Assembly: GCA_035936835.1 (NCBI GenBank)
Contig: DASYVT010000148.1
Span: 21,828 to 85,827, forward strand
Direction: 5' to 3'
Source: Candidatus Methylomirabilota bacterium
GTDB lineage: Bacteria; Methylomirabilota; Methylomirabilia; Rokubacteriales; CSP1-6
DNA: 64,000 nt
Numbering within the stretch: position 1 is the first letter of the stretch; every line of letters starts with the position of its first letter. The translations under genes were made by a program, and so were the position numbers. The notes below the pieces were generated by a model. The model searched no databases, was not told the DNA's origin, and saw only the letters and a program-made list of their open reading frames with translations. Shown here one piece after another: positions 20,911 through 31,501 of the stretch.

Positions 20911-21672
20911 TTAGAGGGCCCGGGCGACGGTCAGGACGCCGACGGCGGCCGCCCCTGCCCGGTAGAGGCTGCGGGCGCACTCCCCCGCCGTGGCGCCGGT
21001 GGTGAGCACGTCGTCCACAAGCACGACGTGGCGATCGGCGATCAGCTCGGGGCGGCGCACCGCGAAGGCGTCGCGGACATTCCGCCTGCGCGCCGCGGCG
21101 TCGAGATCGGTCTGGGGCTGGGTCGGCACGGCCCGCAGGAGGGCGTCGGCCACCACCGGCACGCTCCAGGCGCGCTCGAGGCGCCGGGCCAGGAGCAGCG
21201 CCTGGTCGTAGCCCCGCTCGCGCGCGCGGCGGGGATGGAGCGGGACCGGCACGAGGACGTCAGGCGCAGCGCCCGGCAGCGCAGAGAGACCCAGCCCGGC
21301 GAGGAGGTCGCCCAGCGGATTCGCCATCCCGCGCCGTCCGCCGAACTTGAAAGCGTGGATCGCCTCGCGCACGAGACCGCCGTAGAGCACAGCCGCGCGC
21401 GCGTACGCGAAGCCCGGCCGCCGGCCCCGGCACGCACCGCAGAGCCCCTCGATACCGAGCGGGGCGCCGCAGCACCGGCACCACGGCGGCGCGATCCGCT
21501 CGAAGCCTTCCCAGCACGCGCCGCAGAGCGGGTCGCGCCGGCCGGCGCCGAGCATCCCGTCGCAGACCGGGCAGAGCGGAGGGAAGACGAGGTCGAGGGC
21601 GGCGGTGACCCACTGCCGCCACTCCGCCTCCTCGCGGGGAGCTACGGGCGCGACGTGTTCCAGCCGCGGCAT
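20911..21672 (-). CDS. ComF family phosphoribosyltransferase-like protein
   Basis: A 253-residue ComF protein. An N-terminal zinc-ribbon region holds CPVC, CGACW, CRCCG and CGAC pairs. The C-terminal phosphoribosyltransferase domain ends with the DDVLTTGAT motif (VLVDDVLTTGATAGECAR). ComF helps in DNA uptake in transformable bacteria, but many species carry it with no proven role. The start at 21672 (MPRLEHV) overlaps the preceding gene by 31 bases; a longer start at 21714 is possible. Confidence 0.93.
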   Translation of the reverse strand: MPRLEHVAPVAPREEAEWRQWVTAALDLVFPPLCPVCDGMLGAGRRDPLCGACWEGFERIAPPWCRCCGAPLGIEGLCGACRGRRPGFAYARAAVLYGGLVREAIHAFKFGGRRGMANPLGDLLAGLGLSALPGAAPDVLVPVPLHPRRARERGYDQALLLARRLERAWSVPVVADALLRAVPTQPQTDLDAAARRRNVRDAFAVRRPELIADRHVVLVDDVLTTGATAGECARSLYRAGAAAVGVLTVARAL

Positions 21673-22925
21673 GACGGGCACCGGTCGATCCAGCGCCCGT
21701 GCTCGGCCCCGCACGCGCTACAGCGGTAGGGCCAGTCGAACGCGCCGCTGAGCGTGAGCGCCCGCCGGTATTCCTCGAACGCCTCTGCCGTCTGTCCGCG
21801 GCGCTCGAAGATCGCACCGAGGACGGCGTGGAGCCCGGGCAGGTTCGGCTCCCGGACCTCCACCTTCTGAAACTGGTCGGCGGCCTCGTCCAGCATGGCG
21901 AGCTCGAAATAGACGCGGCCGAGGGCGAAGGCCAGCGGCACGCTCTCCGGAGCGCGCGCGCTCGCAGCCTGGTACAGCGCGATCATCCGTGTCGGGCGGC
22001 CCTCGACCCTGTACGCCTGCTCGAGGCGGGCCAGGAGCGGAAGCTCCGGATGGATCTCGACCGCCCGCTCCCACACGCGGAGGGCCTCCCGGCTGTCGCC
22101 CGCCGCCCTGTGAGCGTCTCCTAGCGAAATGATGGCGGGCACGAAATCGGACTGGGAGCGGAGCGCGTCGCGGAAGCGGGCGATGGCGGCCTGAACCTGG
22201 CCCCCGGCGAGAAGCGCCCGCCCGAGCTCGTACTGGATGCCGGCCAGCATCGCCTGTTCCGGGCGCCGCTCGCCCGGGCCGAGGGCGACGAACCGCTCCT
22301 GCGCGCCGAGCGCCTGCTGCCACCGCCCCTCGGCCACGGCGAGATCGCGCAGGGCGCGAAGCGCGGCCACGTGGTCGTGGTCGCGGACCAGCAGGCGCTC
22401 GAGCAGGGCCGCGGCCTCCCCAGGGCGGCCCGTCCGCCGGAAGTCCTCCGCCGCCGCGAGCACGAGCTCGGGTCGCTCCTCGCCCCGGAGCGCGTCCAGG
22501 TGGTGGACCAGGGCCCCGTGGGCGTCTCCGCGCTCCAGCGCGAGCTCGCCCAGCCGCGCGTGCGCCTGCGCGTGGCCGGGATCCCGCGTCAAGAGCTCCT
22601 CGTAGATCTGGAGCGCCGCGTCGGCGCGACCGGACAGCTGGGCGTCCACGCCGCGGTGGTAGACGTCCCCGAGGGATTCGGCGCGCCGGGCCTCGCGCGC
22701 GCGCTGGTAGTCGCGGTAGGAGCGTCCGAGGTCGCGGACGAAGCCGAGGAGCAAGGCCAGCACCGCGCCGGCGAGGAACGCGCCAACCACCAGCGCGGCC
22801 AGCGGGACCTCCCAGGCCCAATCGGCGGCGACGGCTATGCTGACGCGCGCGGTGTTTAGTGAGGCGAGGTATGCGACGGCGGCGCCGAAACCGAGAGCAA
22901 GCAGGACGCCGATGCGGACGGACAC
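21642..22925 (-). CDS. LapA-LapB fusion: TPR protein with rubredoxin-like tail
   Basis: A 427-residue inner-membrane protein starting at a GTG. Residues 1-62 hold two membrane helices around a short N-T-A-R-V-S loop, as in LapA (DUF1049). Residues 65-390 form repeated tetratricopeptide helices. Residues 397-420 hold CSAC and CPSC pairs of the rubredoxin-type metal site found in LapB/YciM. In E. coli LapA and LapB are separate proteins that control LpxC degradation and lipopolysaccharide assembly. Here both appear in one chain. The fused arrangement is read from sequence; the role is inferred. Confidence 0.85.
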   Translation of the reverse strand: MSVRIGVLLALGFGAAVAYLASLNTARVSIAVAADWAWEVPLAALVVGAFLAGAVLALLLGFVRDLGRSYRDYQRAREARRAESLGDVYHRGVDAQLSGRADAALQIYEELLTRDPGHAQAHARLGELALERGDAHGALVHHLDALRGEERPELVLAAAEDFRRTGRPGEAAALLERLLVRDHDHVAALRALRDLAVAEGRWQQALGAQERFVALGPGERRPEQAMLAGIQYELGRALLAGGQVQAAIARFRDALRSQSDFVPAIISLGDAHRAAGDSREALRVWERAVEIHPELPLLARLEQAYRVEGRPTRMIALYQAASARAPESVPLAFALGRVYFELAMLDEAADQFQKVEVREPNLPGLHAVLGAIFERRGQTAEAFEEYRRALTLSGAFDWPYRCSACGAEHGRWIDRCPSCRGWNTSRP

Positions 22926-22948
22926 GGCTTTAGGGCTCCCGGGCGGCG

Positions 22949-23314
22949 CTACCCGGCGGCGGTGCGCTCTTCTTCTTCGATGAGCCGCTGGCAGTCGATG
23001 CAGTAGCGGGCGAAGGGCAGCGCTTCGAGGCGCTTGTCGGAGATGGCCTCCCCGCACCGCTCGCAGTCGCCGAAGCTGCCTCCGTCGATCTTCTGCAGCG
23101 CGGAGACGACCTCTTTCAGGACCCGGCGGTCGCCGTTGCTCAGCTCGAAGAGGAACTCGCGGTTGTAGGACATCGCGGCCTGGTCGCCGAGGTCCTTCGT
23201 GGAGTCGTCCTCGGGACCCTTGGCGTAGAGCACGGTCTTGTCCACTCCTTCGGAGAGCTGGCGATGCTTCTCCTCCAGCTTCTTCTTGAACTGGGCCAAG
23301 CGGTCCTTCCTCAT
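22949..23314 (-). CDS. TraR/DksA family zinc-finger transcription factor
   Basis: A 121-residue protein with a coiled-coil helix pair (residues 1-78) and a C-terminal four-cysteine zinc finger, C84, C87, C105 and C108, with the ISDKRLEALPFARYC stretch of the family. DksA-like proteins enter the RNA polymerase secondary channel and tune rRNA and stress promoters. The shorter length and the lack of a clear acidic tip pair suggest a DksA-like protein rather than a strict DksA orthologue. Confidence 0.9.
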   Translation of the reverse strand: MRKDRLAQFKKKLEEKHRQLSEGVDKTVLYAKGPEDDSTKDLGDQAAMSYNREFLFELSNGDRRVLKEVVSALQKIDGGSFGDCERCGEAISDKRLEALPFARYCIDCQRLIEEEERTAAG

Positions 23315-23387
23315 CGCTGTCTCCTCCGCGACACGGCGGTCCGGGGCCGGAATTAGTGGCGAAGGCTACCACGCCCTCCAGCGGAAA

Positions 23388-23759
23388 TCAATCGCCGGCG
23401 GCCGCTCCCCGCTCCACGGAGAGGAGCGGCGCGTCGCCCCACAGGCGCTCGAGCGCGTAGAAGTGCCGCGTCACTCCGACGAAGACGTGCACGATGACGT
23501 CGACGTAGTCCAGCAGCAGCCACCCGCTCGCTGCGCTGCCCTCCTGGTGTCGCGGCCGCGTAGCCGCGCCCTTGAGCGCCATACGCACGGCCTCGACGAT
23601 CGTGTCGGCCTGCGTCGTCGAGCGCGCGCTCGTGACGACGAAGAAGTCGGCGACCGTGGACAGTCCCCGGAGATCGAGGATGACGAGGTCCTCGGCGTTC
23701 TTGCCCAGCGCGGCGCGGGCCGCCAGGCGCGCGGTGACTTCAGCGGAAAGGGGTGCCAT
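23388..23759 (-). CDS. rsfS: Ribosomal silencing factor RsfS
   Basis: A 123-residue protein of the RsfS/Iojap family that binds L14 and blocks subunit joining when nutrients fall. Typical stretches are ILDLRGLSTVADFFVVTSA, SGWLLLDYVDVIVHVF and RHFYALERLWGDAP. Its ATG overlaps the nadD stop as TGATG, the usual gene order. Confidence 0.95.
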   Translation of the reverse strand: MAPLSAEVTARLAARAALGKNAEDLVILDLRGLSTVADFFVVTSARSTTQADTIVEAVRMALKGAATRPRHQEGSAASGWLLLDYVDVIVHVFVGVTRHFYALERLWGDAPLLSVERGAAAGD

Positions 23760-24382
23760 CAGGGTGCCGGGCGGTACAGGCGGTGCTCGCGGATGTAGGC
23801 GGCGACGGGCTCAGGCATCCGGTAGGCGAGGCTCCTGCCGTCACGCGCGCGGCTGCGCAGGTCCGAGCCCGAGATCGGCAGCGAGGCCGCGCGGTAGAGC
23901 ACGGGTCCGTCCGCGCTACCGAAGGCGGATAGTCCAAGCTCGTGGAGGACCTTCTGGGCCGCCGGCGCCTCGGACTCGAAGTCGGCGCCCGTGCGCGGCA
24001 CGACGACCAGACGCGCCAGGCGGGCGACCTCCCGCGGCTCCCGCCAGCTCAAGAGGTCGAGAAAGGTTTCCGAGCCGATCAGCAGATGGAGGTCGCCTTC
24101 ACCCCGGAGCGCCTGGAGCGTATCCACGGTGTAGGAAGGTCCCCGGCGGTGGAGCTCGACGTCCGAGACGGCGAAGCGCGGGTGTAGGCTGACGGCCAGC
24201 TCGGTCATCCGGTACCGATGCTCCGCCGACGCCAGTTCGGCCGCGGGCTTGTGGGGCGGGACGGCCGCCGGCACGAAGAGCACTCGGTCGAAAGCCAGGG
24301 CCTCGCAGATCTCGTCGGCGAGGAGCAGGTGTCCGAAGTGGATCGGGTTGAACGAGCCGCCGAACATGCCGACCTTGGGCAC
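23759..24382 (-). CDS. nadD: Nicotinate-nucleotide adenylyltransferase
   Basis: A 207-residue enzyme that adenylates nicotinate mononucleotide in NAD synthesis. The nucleotidyltransferase motif GGSFNPIHFGH is at residues 8-18, PPHKP follows, and the second ATP-binding motif ISGSDLRSR is near the C-terminus. It lies eight bases after proA. Confidence 0.96.
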   Translation of the reverse strand: MPKVGMFGGSFNPIHFGHLLLADEICEALAFDRVLFVPAAVPPHKPAAELASAEHRYRMTELAVSLHPRFAVSDVELHRRGPSYTVDTLQALRGEGDLHLLIGSETFLDLLSWREPREVARLARLVVVPRTGADFESEAPAAQKVLHELGLSAFGSADGPVLYRAASLPISGSDLRSRARDGRSLAYRMPEPVAAYIREHRLYRPAP

Positions 24383-24390
24383 CGGGGCCG

Positions 24391-25647
24391 CTACTCCCGC
24401 ACCTGGCCGTCACCCATCAAGACGAACTTGATCGTGGTCAGCTCGCGCACGCCGACGGGCCCGCGCGCGTGCAGCCGCGAGGTCGAGATGCCCATCTCGG
24501 CGCCCATGCCGAACTGCGAGCCGTCCACGAGGCGCGTCGAGGCGTTGACGAGGACTGCGGCGGCGTCCACCTCACGAGTGAAGCGGCGGCTGTTCCGGAG
24601 GTCGGACGTCACGATGGCCTCGGCCAGCCCGGAGCCGTGGCGCCGGATGTGCTCGATGGCGGCGTCCAGTCCGTCGACGACCCGGATCGCGACGATATAG
24701 TCGAGGTACTCCGTGTCCCAGTCGGCGTCCGTCGCCGGCCGTGCGTCGGGCACGACAGCCCGCGTGCGGTCGTCCCCGCGCATCTCTACCCCGGCCTCGC
24801 GCATCCGCGCCGCCACCTTTGGCAGGAAGCGTGCTGCCACCGCGGCGTCCACGAGGAGGGTCTCCATGGAGTTGCACACGCTCACGCGCTGCGCCTTGGC
24901 GTTGACCGCGATGGCCGCGGCCATGTCGAGGTCGGCGCCGGCGTCCACGTAGACGTGGCACACGCCTTTGTCATGCTTGAGGACGGGCACCGTGGCGCGC
25001 TCGGCGACCAGCCGCACGAACTCTTCGCCGCCGCGCGGGATGATGAGATCGACGAAGCGGTCGAGCGTGAGCATGGCCATAACCGCCGCGCGGTCGGCGG
25101 TGTCCACAACCTGCACCGAGTCCGCGGGCAGGCCGGCCTTCTCCACCGCCTTGCCGAGCACGTTGACGATGGCGGCGTTGGACGCGAGCGCCTCGCTGCC
25201 GCCGCGCAGCAACACCGCGTTGCCGGACTTGAGGCAGAGGCCGGCGGCGTCCGCCGTGACGTTGGGGCGCGACTCGTAGATGAAGCCGATGACGCCCAGC
25301 GGGACGCGGACGCGCGAGATCTCGATCCCGTTGGGCCGGCGCCAGGCCTCGACGGTCTCGCCCACGGGGTCGGGCAGCGCCGCGATCTGGCGCAGACCCG
25401 CCGCCATCTCTTCGATGCGCGCCTCGGAGAGCGTCAGCCTGTCGATGAAGGCCGAGGTGAGCCCGGCGGCCCGTCCGCGTTCGACGTCAGCGCGGTTGGC
25501 CTCGAGCACGGGGGCCGTCTTCTCCTCGAGCCCGCGGGCCATCTGAAGCAGCGCCTCGTTCTTGGCGCGGGTGGAGGCAAGGGCCAGCGCGCGGGCCGCC
25601 TCCTTCGCCGCCCGCGCCTTCGCGGTCACGTGCGCCGTCACGTCCAT
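24391..25647 (-). CDS. proA: Gamma-glutamyl phosphate reductase
   Basis: A 418-residue NADPH-dependent reductase of proline synthesis. It has the PLGVIGFIYESRPNVTAD motif, the catalytic cysteine in VSVCNSMETLL, and the C-terminal ELTTIKFV. Two starts compete. ATG 25656 overlaps the proB stop, but GGGAGG directly touches it. ATG 25647 has the same GGGAGG nine bases upstream, which decides for 25647. Confidence 0.96.
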   Translation of the reverse strand: MDVTAHVTAKARAAKEAARALALASTRAKNEALLQMARGLEEKTAPVLEANRADVERGRAAGLTSAFIDRLTLSEARIEEMAAGLRQIAALPDPVGETVEAWRRPNGIEISRVRVPLGVIGFIYESRPNVTADAAGLCLKSGNAVLLRGGSEALASNAAIVNVLGKAVEKAGLPADSVQVVDTADRAAVMAMLTLDRFVDLIIPRGGEEFVRLVAERATVPVLKHDKGVCHVYVDAGADLDMAAAIAVNAKAQRVSVCNSMETLLVDAAVAARFLPKVAARMREAGVEMRGDDRTRAVVPDARPATDADWDTEYLDYIVAIRVVDGLDAAIEHIRRHGSGLAEAIVTSDLRNSRRFTREVDAAAVLVNASTRLVDGSQFGMGAEMGISTSRLHARGPVGVRELTTIKFVLMGDGQVRE

Positions 25648-25649
25648 GG

Positions 25650-27817
<2,168 letters not shown>

Positions 27818-28075
27818 TCAGGCTGGCTGCTGGGCGATGCTGACGTACTTGTCGTCGCCCTTGCGCTCGAAGCGAACGTAGCCGTCGGAGGTGGCGAACA
27901 GCGTGTGGTCCGTGCCGAGCCCGACGTCGACGCCTGCCTTGAAGCGGGTGCCGCGCTGGCGGACAATGATGCTGCCCGACGTCACGAACTGCCCGCCGAA
28001 GCGCTTGACGCCCAGTCGCTGCGAATTCGAGTCACGCCCGTTGCGGGAACTGCCGACGCCCTTCTTGTGAGCCAT
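27818..28075 (-). CDS. rpmA: 50S ribosomal protein L27
   Basis: An 85-residue protein with the classic [17 protein letters not shown] start and [10 protein letters not shown] segment. The N-terminal tail reaches the peptidyl-transferase centre. No N-terminal extension needing protease processing is seen. It lies between rplU and obg. Confidence 0.98.
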   Translation of the reverse strand: MAHKKGVGSSRNGRDSNSQRLGVKRFGGQFVTSGSIIVRQRGTRFKAGVDVGLGTDHTLFATSDGYVRFERKGDDKYVSIAQQPA

Positions 28076-28079
28076 CGCG

Positions 28080-28391
28080 CTATGCCTCGATCTTGGTGAT
28101 GCGGACCGCGGTCATGATCTGCCGGTGCCCGCGGTGCCGGCGGTAGTTCTTCCTGCGCTTGAACTTGACCACGAGGACCTTGGCGCCCTTCTTCTCGGAG
28201 ACCACCTGGCCCGTGACTTTCGCTGCGGCAAGCGCCTTGGGCTCCACGGTCACCCGCCCGTCGTTGCTGACCATGAGCACCTGCGTGAACTCCACGGGCG
28301 AGCCGGCCGCCTTGTCGAGGCGCTCGACCTTGATCACCTGGCCCGGGGCCACCCGGTACTGCTTCCCGCCGGTCGCGATGACCGCTTCCAT
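28080..28391 (-). CDS. rplU: 50S ribosomal protein L21
   Basis: A 103-residue protein with [14 protein letters not shown] at the start and the basic [16 protein letters not shown] rRNA-binding stretch. It starts the rplU-rpmA-obg operon. A weak promoter candidate on the minus strand is TTGACT (28463-28458) with an 18-base spacer to TCACAT (28439-28434). The leader contains a GAGCGCTC palindrome, but I see no recognised L21 leader motif. Confidence 0.98.
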   Translation of the reverse strand: MEAVIATGGKQYRVAPGQVIKVERLDKAAGSPVEFTQVLMVSNDGRVTVEPKALAAAKVTGQVVSEKKGAKVLVVKFKRRKNYRRHRGHRQIMTAVRITKIEA

Positions 28392-28476
28392 TGCCCTCTG
28401 ACCTCTCTTCGGATGAAATTTGAGCGAGCGCTCATGTGACCACAGGAGGAGCTCGAAAGTCAAGCAGGACGCGGCG

Positions 28477-29343
28477 TTAGCTGTTCGAGCCTTCGTGGAG
28501 CGGCTTGCCGCGCCACATGACCGGGGATGCCTCCCAGCGGTACGGCAGCTCGATGTGCCCACCGGGCGTCGTGATGGACGCCAGCGCGGCGAGCGCGGCG
28601 CGCAGGACGGCCAACTGCTTGTCGTGGTTTCCCGGCTCGCCCAGCATGCTGCCGCGAGGGAAGCGTGCGTGCGCCCAGCGGGGAGGCATGACGCGCCCGG
28701 TCGCCCCTGGGTTGTTGGAGAGTGAGATGGTCGGGATGCCCCAGGCCTCGATCTCGCGCTGCACCAGTCCGCCGGACTGGTGGCAGATGGGTCACACGGG
28801 TACGAGGAAAGCCGCGTCCGCGCCCTCGGCCTTGAGCCGCGAGGCGATCTCGGGCGCCATGGTCTCGGCGATGTCGGCCGCTCGGGTGCAGTAGCCCATC
28901 AGGCTGTAGTGGGTCGGCGTGAGTCCGCCGATCTCGCCGCACGCTTCGAGCTCGCGCAGCCGGTCCAGCGGGAAGATCGTGTTCATGTCCGCACGCGCGG
29001 TTTCGTGGGGGAAATGCTCGTGCGAGATGGCGAGCGTCTGGATCGCGGTCCCGGCCGGGATGGCGCGGAGGCTCCAGTCCCCGTCCGGAGCCTTGCCGTC
29101 GAAGGGCAGGTCGTGGCCCGTGCGATAGAGGCCGCCCGTGGTGACCACGCCGATGCGCAGGGCCGCGAGCGGCTTCGTCAGCGGCGTCCAGGGCGTCTCG
29201 GTGAAGGCCGGCCAGGGATAGCTCGTGAAGGCCGACGCGTAGTCGTGCTGCTCGATCAGCGGCGCGGCCCCGGGCCACCACGCGGCATAGCGTGATCGGA
29301 AATCGGCGATCCAGCGCGTATCCGCCTTGGCGCGGGCGGTCAT
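28477..29343 (-). CDS. Selenoprotein of the glycine/sarcosine/betaine (GrdB) or D-proline (PrdB) reductase family, in-frame UGA as Sec184
   Basis: Read through one TGA at 28794-28792, this is a 288-residue protein. The first 183 residues and the last 104 lie in the same frame and make one family. The UGA sits in the motif PV-U-PICHQSGGLVQRE, a Sec-x2-Cys redox site (Sec184, Cys187) followed by EAWGIPTISLSNNPGA. Family members use the Sec as a catalytic nucleophile in reductive C-N bond cleavage; the substrate here is unknown. A perfect hairpin follows the UGA (separate entry). The ATG overlaps the ECF sigma stop (ATGA). Without Sec insertion the product would lose its active site. Confidence 0.85.
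28762..28782 (-). promoter_or_regulatory. Bacterial SECIS-like hairpin after UGA Sec184
   Basis: In the mRNA, nine perfectly paired bases CACCAGUCC / GGACUGGUG close a GGC loop. The loop begins 18 bases after the UGA. Known bacterial SECIS elements have a small apical loop with G among its first two bases, about 16-37 bases after UGA, and this fits. SelB would bind here to deliver Sec-tRNA. Confidence 0.75.
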
Positions 29344-29987
29344 GCGGCCGCCATGTAGCGCGAGAGGCGCTCGCGCAGGAAAAGGCGCGAGCGGTGCACG
29401 CGTGACTTCACCGCGGGCAGGCTCAGGTGCAGCGTCTCGGCGATCTCCGGGTTCGACAGCCCTTCCACATCATGCATGAGGAAGGCCGTCCGGTAGTCGG
29501 CCGGGAGGTCGTTGATCGCCGTCGTCAGCACCGTCCTGAGCTCTGTCTGGAGCGCCGGCTCCTCGACCTTGCCCGACCAGTCGGCGACCGGCTCGGCGTG
29601 TTGGCGGTGCTCGTCGAAGGCGGGCTGGAGATCGTCCCACAGCACCTCGTTGCGTCGGCCGCGCCGCCGGCGAAGTTTCTGGTACGCCGTGTTGGCCGTG
29701 ATCCGGTACACCCAGCTGCCGAAGGCCGACTCGCCCTTAAAGGTGTCGATCTTGCGCGCTGCGGTCCAGAGCGCGTCCTGGACGACCTCCTCGGCATCCT
29801 GCTCGTTGCCGGTGATGCGAATGGCCAAGCGATAGACGCGGTCGCCGTAGGTATCGAGCAGCAGCTCTGGCGCCGCGGCATCGCCACGGCGCAGCCCTTC
29901 CAGGAGGGCCGCGTCGCGGTCGACGCGCGGGGCTCCGGCCGGCCGCGGCTCGGGCTCGGTCATCGTTTCCGCCTGTGGGAAGCTCAT
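29340..29987 (-). CDS. ECF-family RNA polymerase sigma factor
   Basis: A 215-residue extracytoplasmic-function sigma factor. Region 2 covers about residues 40-110 (RLAIRITGNEQDAEEVVQDA, FGSWVYRITANTAYQKLRRR). Region 4 covers about 150-210 (LPADYRTAFLMHDVEGLSNPEIAETL, VKSRVHRSRLFLRERL). The linker between them is longer than usual and acidic. Two ATGs occur in tandem; CAGGAG lies seven bases before the second (29987), which is chosen. No anti-sigma gene follows; its stop overlaps the start of the selenoprotein gene. Confidence 0.94.
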   Translation of the reverse strand: MSFPQAETMTEPEPRPAGAPRVDRDAALLEGLRRGDAAAPELLLDTYGDRVYRLAIRITGNEQDAEEVVQDALWTAARKIDTFKGESAFGSWVYRITANTAYQKLRRRRGRRNEVLWDDLQPAFDEHRQHAEPVADWSGKVEEPALQTELRTVLTTAINDLPADYRTAFLMHDVEGLSNPEIAETLHLSLPAVKSRVHRSRLFLRERLSRYMAAA

Positions 29988-30050
29988 CATGACTCTCCTG
30001 TGCCCCGCCGTGCGGAGCACGCTTGTCGTCGTCGGCTTAAGACTGGGCGC

Positions 30051-30668
30051 TCAAGACCGGGAGTACAGGGTCAGGTGTCGCTTGAGCTCGTCCACGCATT
30101 GCTCCATCACCGTGATGTCCTTGGTCACCTTGCTCATGAGGATGGCGCCCTCGAGGCTGGCCACGAGGAAGTGGGCCGCCCCGTCGGGATTGCAGTCGGC
30201 GCTGAGCCGCCCGGACGCCTGGCCCTGGCGGAGCGATCGGGCCAGCGTCGCGCGCCACTGGACGAAGATCTCGGCCAGCCGCTGCCTGAAGCCCTCGTGG
30301 ACGTCGGACAGTTCGGAGGCGAGATTGCCGATGGGGCAGCCTCCGACGCAGTTGCGCTGGCGCAGGTTGTCGAGGACACGGTCGAGGAAGCCGTGGATCT
30401 GCGCGACGGGATCGCGATCGGGATCGACGAAGGACGGTTCGAGGGTGCGCTCGAGAAAGCCGCGCACCAGCCGGTCGATGATGGCGTAGCAAAGCTCTTC
30501 CTTGCTCTTGAAGTGGTAGTAGAAGTTGCCCTTGCCCACGCCGCTCTCGCGGAGGACATCGTCGAGCGAGGTGCAGTGGTACCCCTGGAGGTGGATCAGG
30601 CGGGCGGCCGCGTCGAGGATCTGATCCCTCGTTGCCGCTCCCTTTGCGCTCTTCGTCTCGGTCAGCAT
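30051..30668 (-). CDS. TetR/AcrR family transcriptional regulator
   Basis: A 205-residue repressor. The helix-turn-helix is in residues 14-60 (RDQILDAAARLIHLQGYHCTSLDDVLRESGVGKGNFYYHFKSKEEL spread over that span). The ligand domain contains the NCVGGCPIGNLASEL stretch seen in a TetR subgroup, with two cysteines that could sense thiols or electrophiles (inference). Its own promoter overlaps a good inverted repeat, so it probably represses itself. Confidence 0.93.
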   Translation of the reverse strand: MLTETKSAKGAATRDQILDAAARLIHLQGYHCTSLDDVLRESGVGKGNFYYHFKSKEELCYAIIDRLVRGFLERTLEPSFVDPDRDPVAQIHGFLDRVLDNLRQRNCVGGCPIGNLASELSDVHEGFRQRLAEIFVQWRATLARSLRQGQASGRLSADCNPDGAAHFLVASLEGAILMSKVTKDITVMEQCVDELKRHLTLYSRS

Positions 30669-30696
30669 GTGCCCGTCACGTCCCCTTGGAAATGTA

Positions 30697-30718
30697 TTGT
30701 ACCAAACGGTCAGTACAA
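30697..30718. promoter_or_regulatory. TetR-type operator
   Basis: Arms TTGTAC and GTACAA (perfect, six bases each) are separated by ten bases that contain a nested ACC...GGT pair. The site begins at the -10 box of the tetR promoter and covers the expected transcription start, the position expected for an autorepressor. Confidence 0.6.
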
Positions 30719-30747
30719 GTCTAGATCATGACTAATTCCGGTGTCAA
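30718..30747 (-). promoter_or_regulatory. Sigma-70-type promoter of the tetR gene
   Basis: On the minus strand a consensus TTGACA (30747-30742) is followed after 18 bases by TAGACT (30723-30718). This AT-rich stretch stands out from its GC-rich surroundings. The operator lies immediately downstream. Confidence 0.6.
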
Positions 30748-30765
30748 TCTGGAATATTTATTCTT

Positions 30766-31488
30766 CTAAGTCAGATACTTGCTGAGCCAAGAGCGCATAG
30801 TCTCCCAGGCGTTCTGGGCGGCAACCGGGTCGTAGGAGGCCCGGTCGTTGCAGAAGAAGCCGTGCCCGGCTCCCTTGTAGACCTTCACCTCGGCCGTCTT
30901 CTTGAGCCGCTTGAGCGTCTCGTCCACGCGCCTGACCTGGTCCATCGGGATCATGCGGTCCGCTTCGCCAAAGAAGCACAGCACCGGGCACTGGATGCGG
31001 TCTGCCAGGTTGATCGGCGCGGCCGGCGTGTCGGCCGCGATGCCGCCGCCGTAAAACGGCACGGCGACCTTGATGGCCGCGGGGTGCCGGCACGCGGTGA
31101 GGAAGGCGATGCGGCCGCCGACGCAGAAACCTGTGATGCCGATGCGATCGCCCCGCACGTCGGGCCGGCCCTTCAGGTGCTGGATGACCACGCCCAGCTC
31201 CGCCATCAGGACGGCGTCGTCGAACTTCTGGATGTAGCCGATCGCGCGCGGCACGTCCTCGTATGGCACGATCGGGCTGCCGAAGCGGTAGAAGAGATCG
31301 GGCGCGATGGCGACGTACCCCTCCCGCGCGATGCGCTCGGCTACGTCCTTGATATGGGCGTTGAGGCCGTACGCCTCCATGACGACGATGACGGCGGGAT
31401 GGGGCCCGGGACCTGCGGGCCTGCAGACGTAGGCCGGCATCAGGCCGTCGGCCGTGGGCAGCGACTCCATCTCGGTGCGAATGTCCAT
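30766..31488 (-). CDS. Dienelactone hydrolase family protein
   Basis: A 240-residue alpha/beta hydrolase. The catalytic triad of dienelactone hydrolases is visible: C122 in GFCVGGR, D177 in GEADRMIP and H209 in GAGHGFF. Classic members open dienelactones in chloroaromatic degradation, but many homologues have other ester or lactone substrates, so the substrate is open. It lies 13 bases after the DUF2889 gene and may end the copper operon. It is followed by the tetR promoter. Confidence 0.93.
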   Translation of the reverse strand: MDIRTEMESLPTADGLMPAYVCRPAGPGPHPAVIVVMEAYGLNAHIKDVAERIAREGYVAIAPDLFYRFGSPIVPYEDVPRAIGYIQKFDDAVLMAELGVVIQHLKGRPDVRGDRIGITGFCVGGRIAFLTACRHPAAIKVAVPFYGGGIAADTPAAPINLADRIQCPVLCFFGEADRMIPMDQVRRVDETLKRLKKTAEVKVYKGAGHGFFCNDRASYDPVAAQNAWETMRSWLSKYLT

Positions 31489-31501
31489 GAGTTCCCCCGC
31501 G

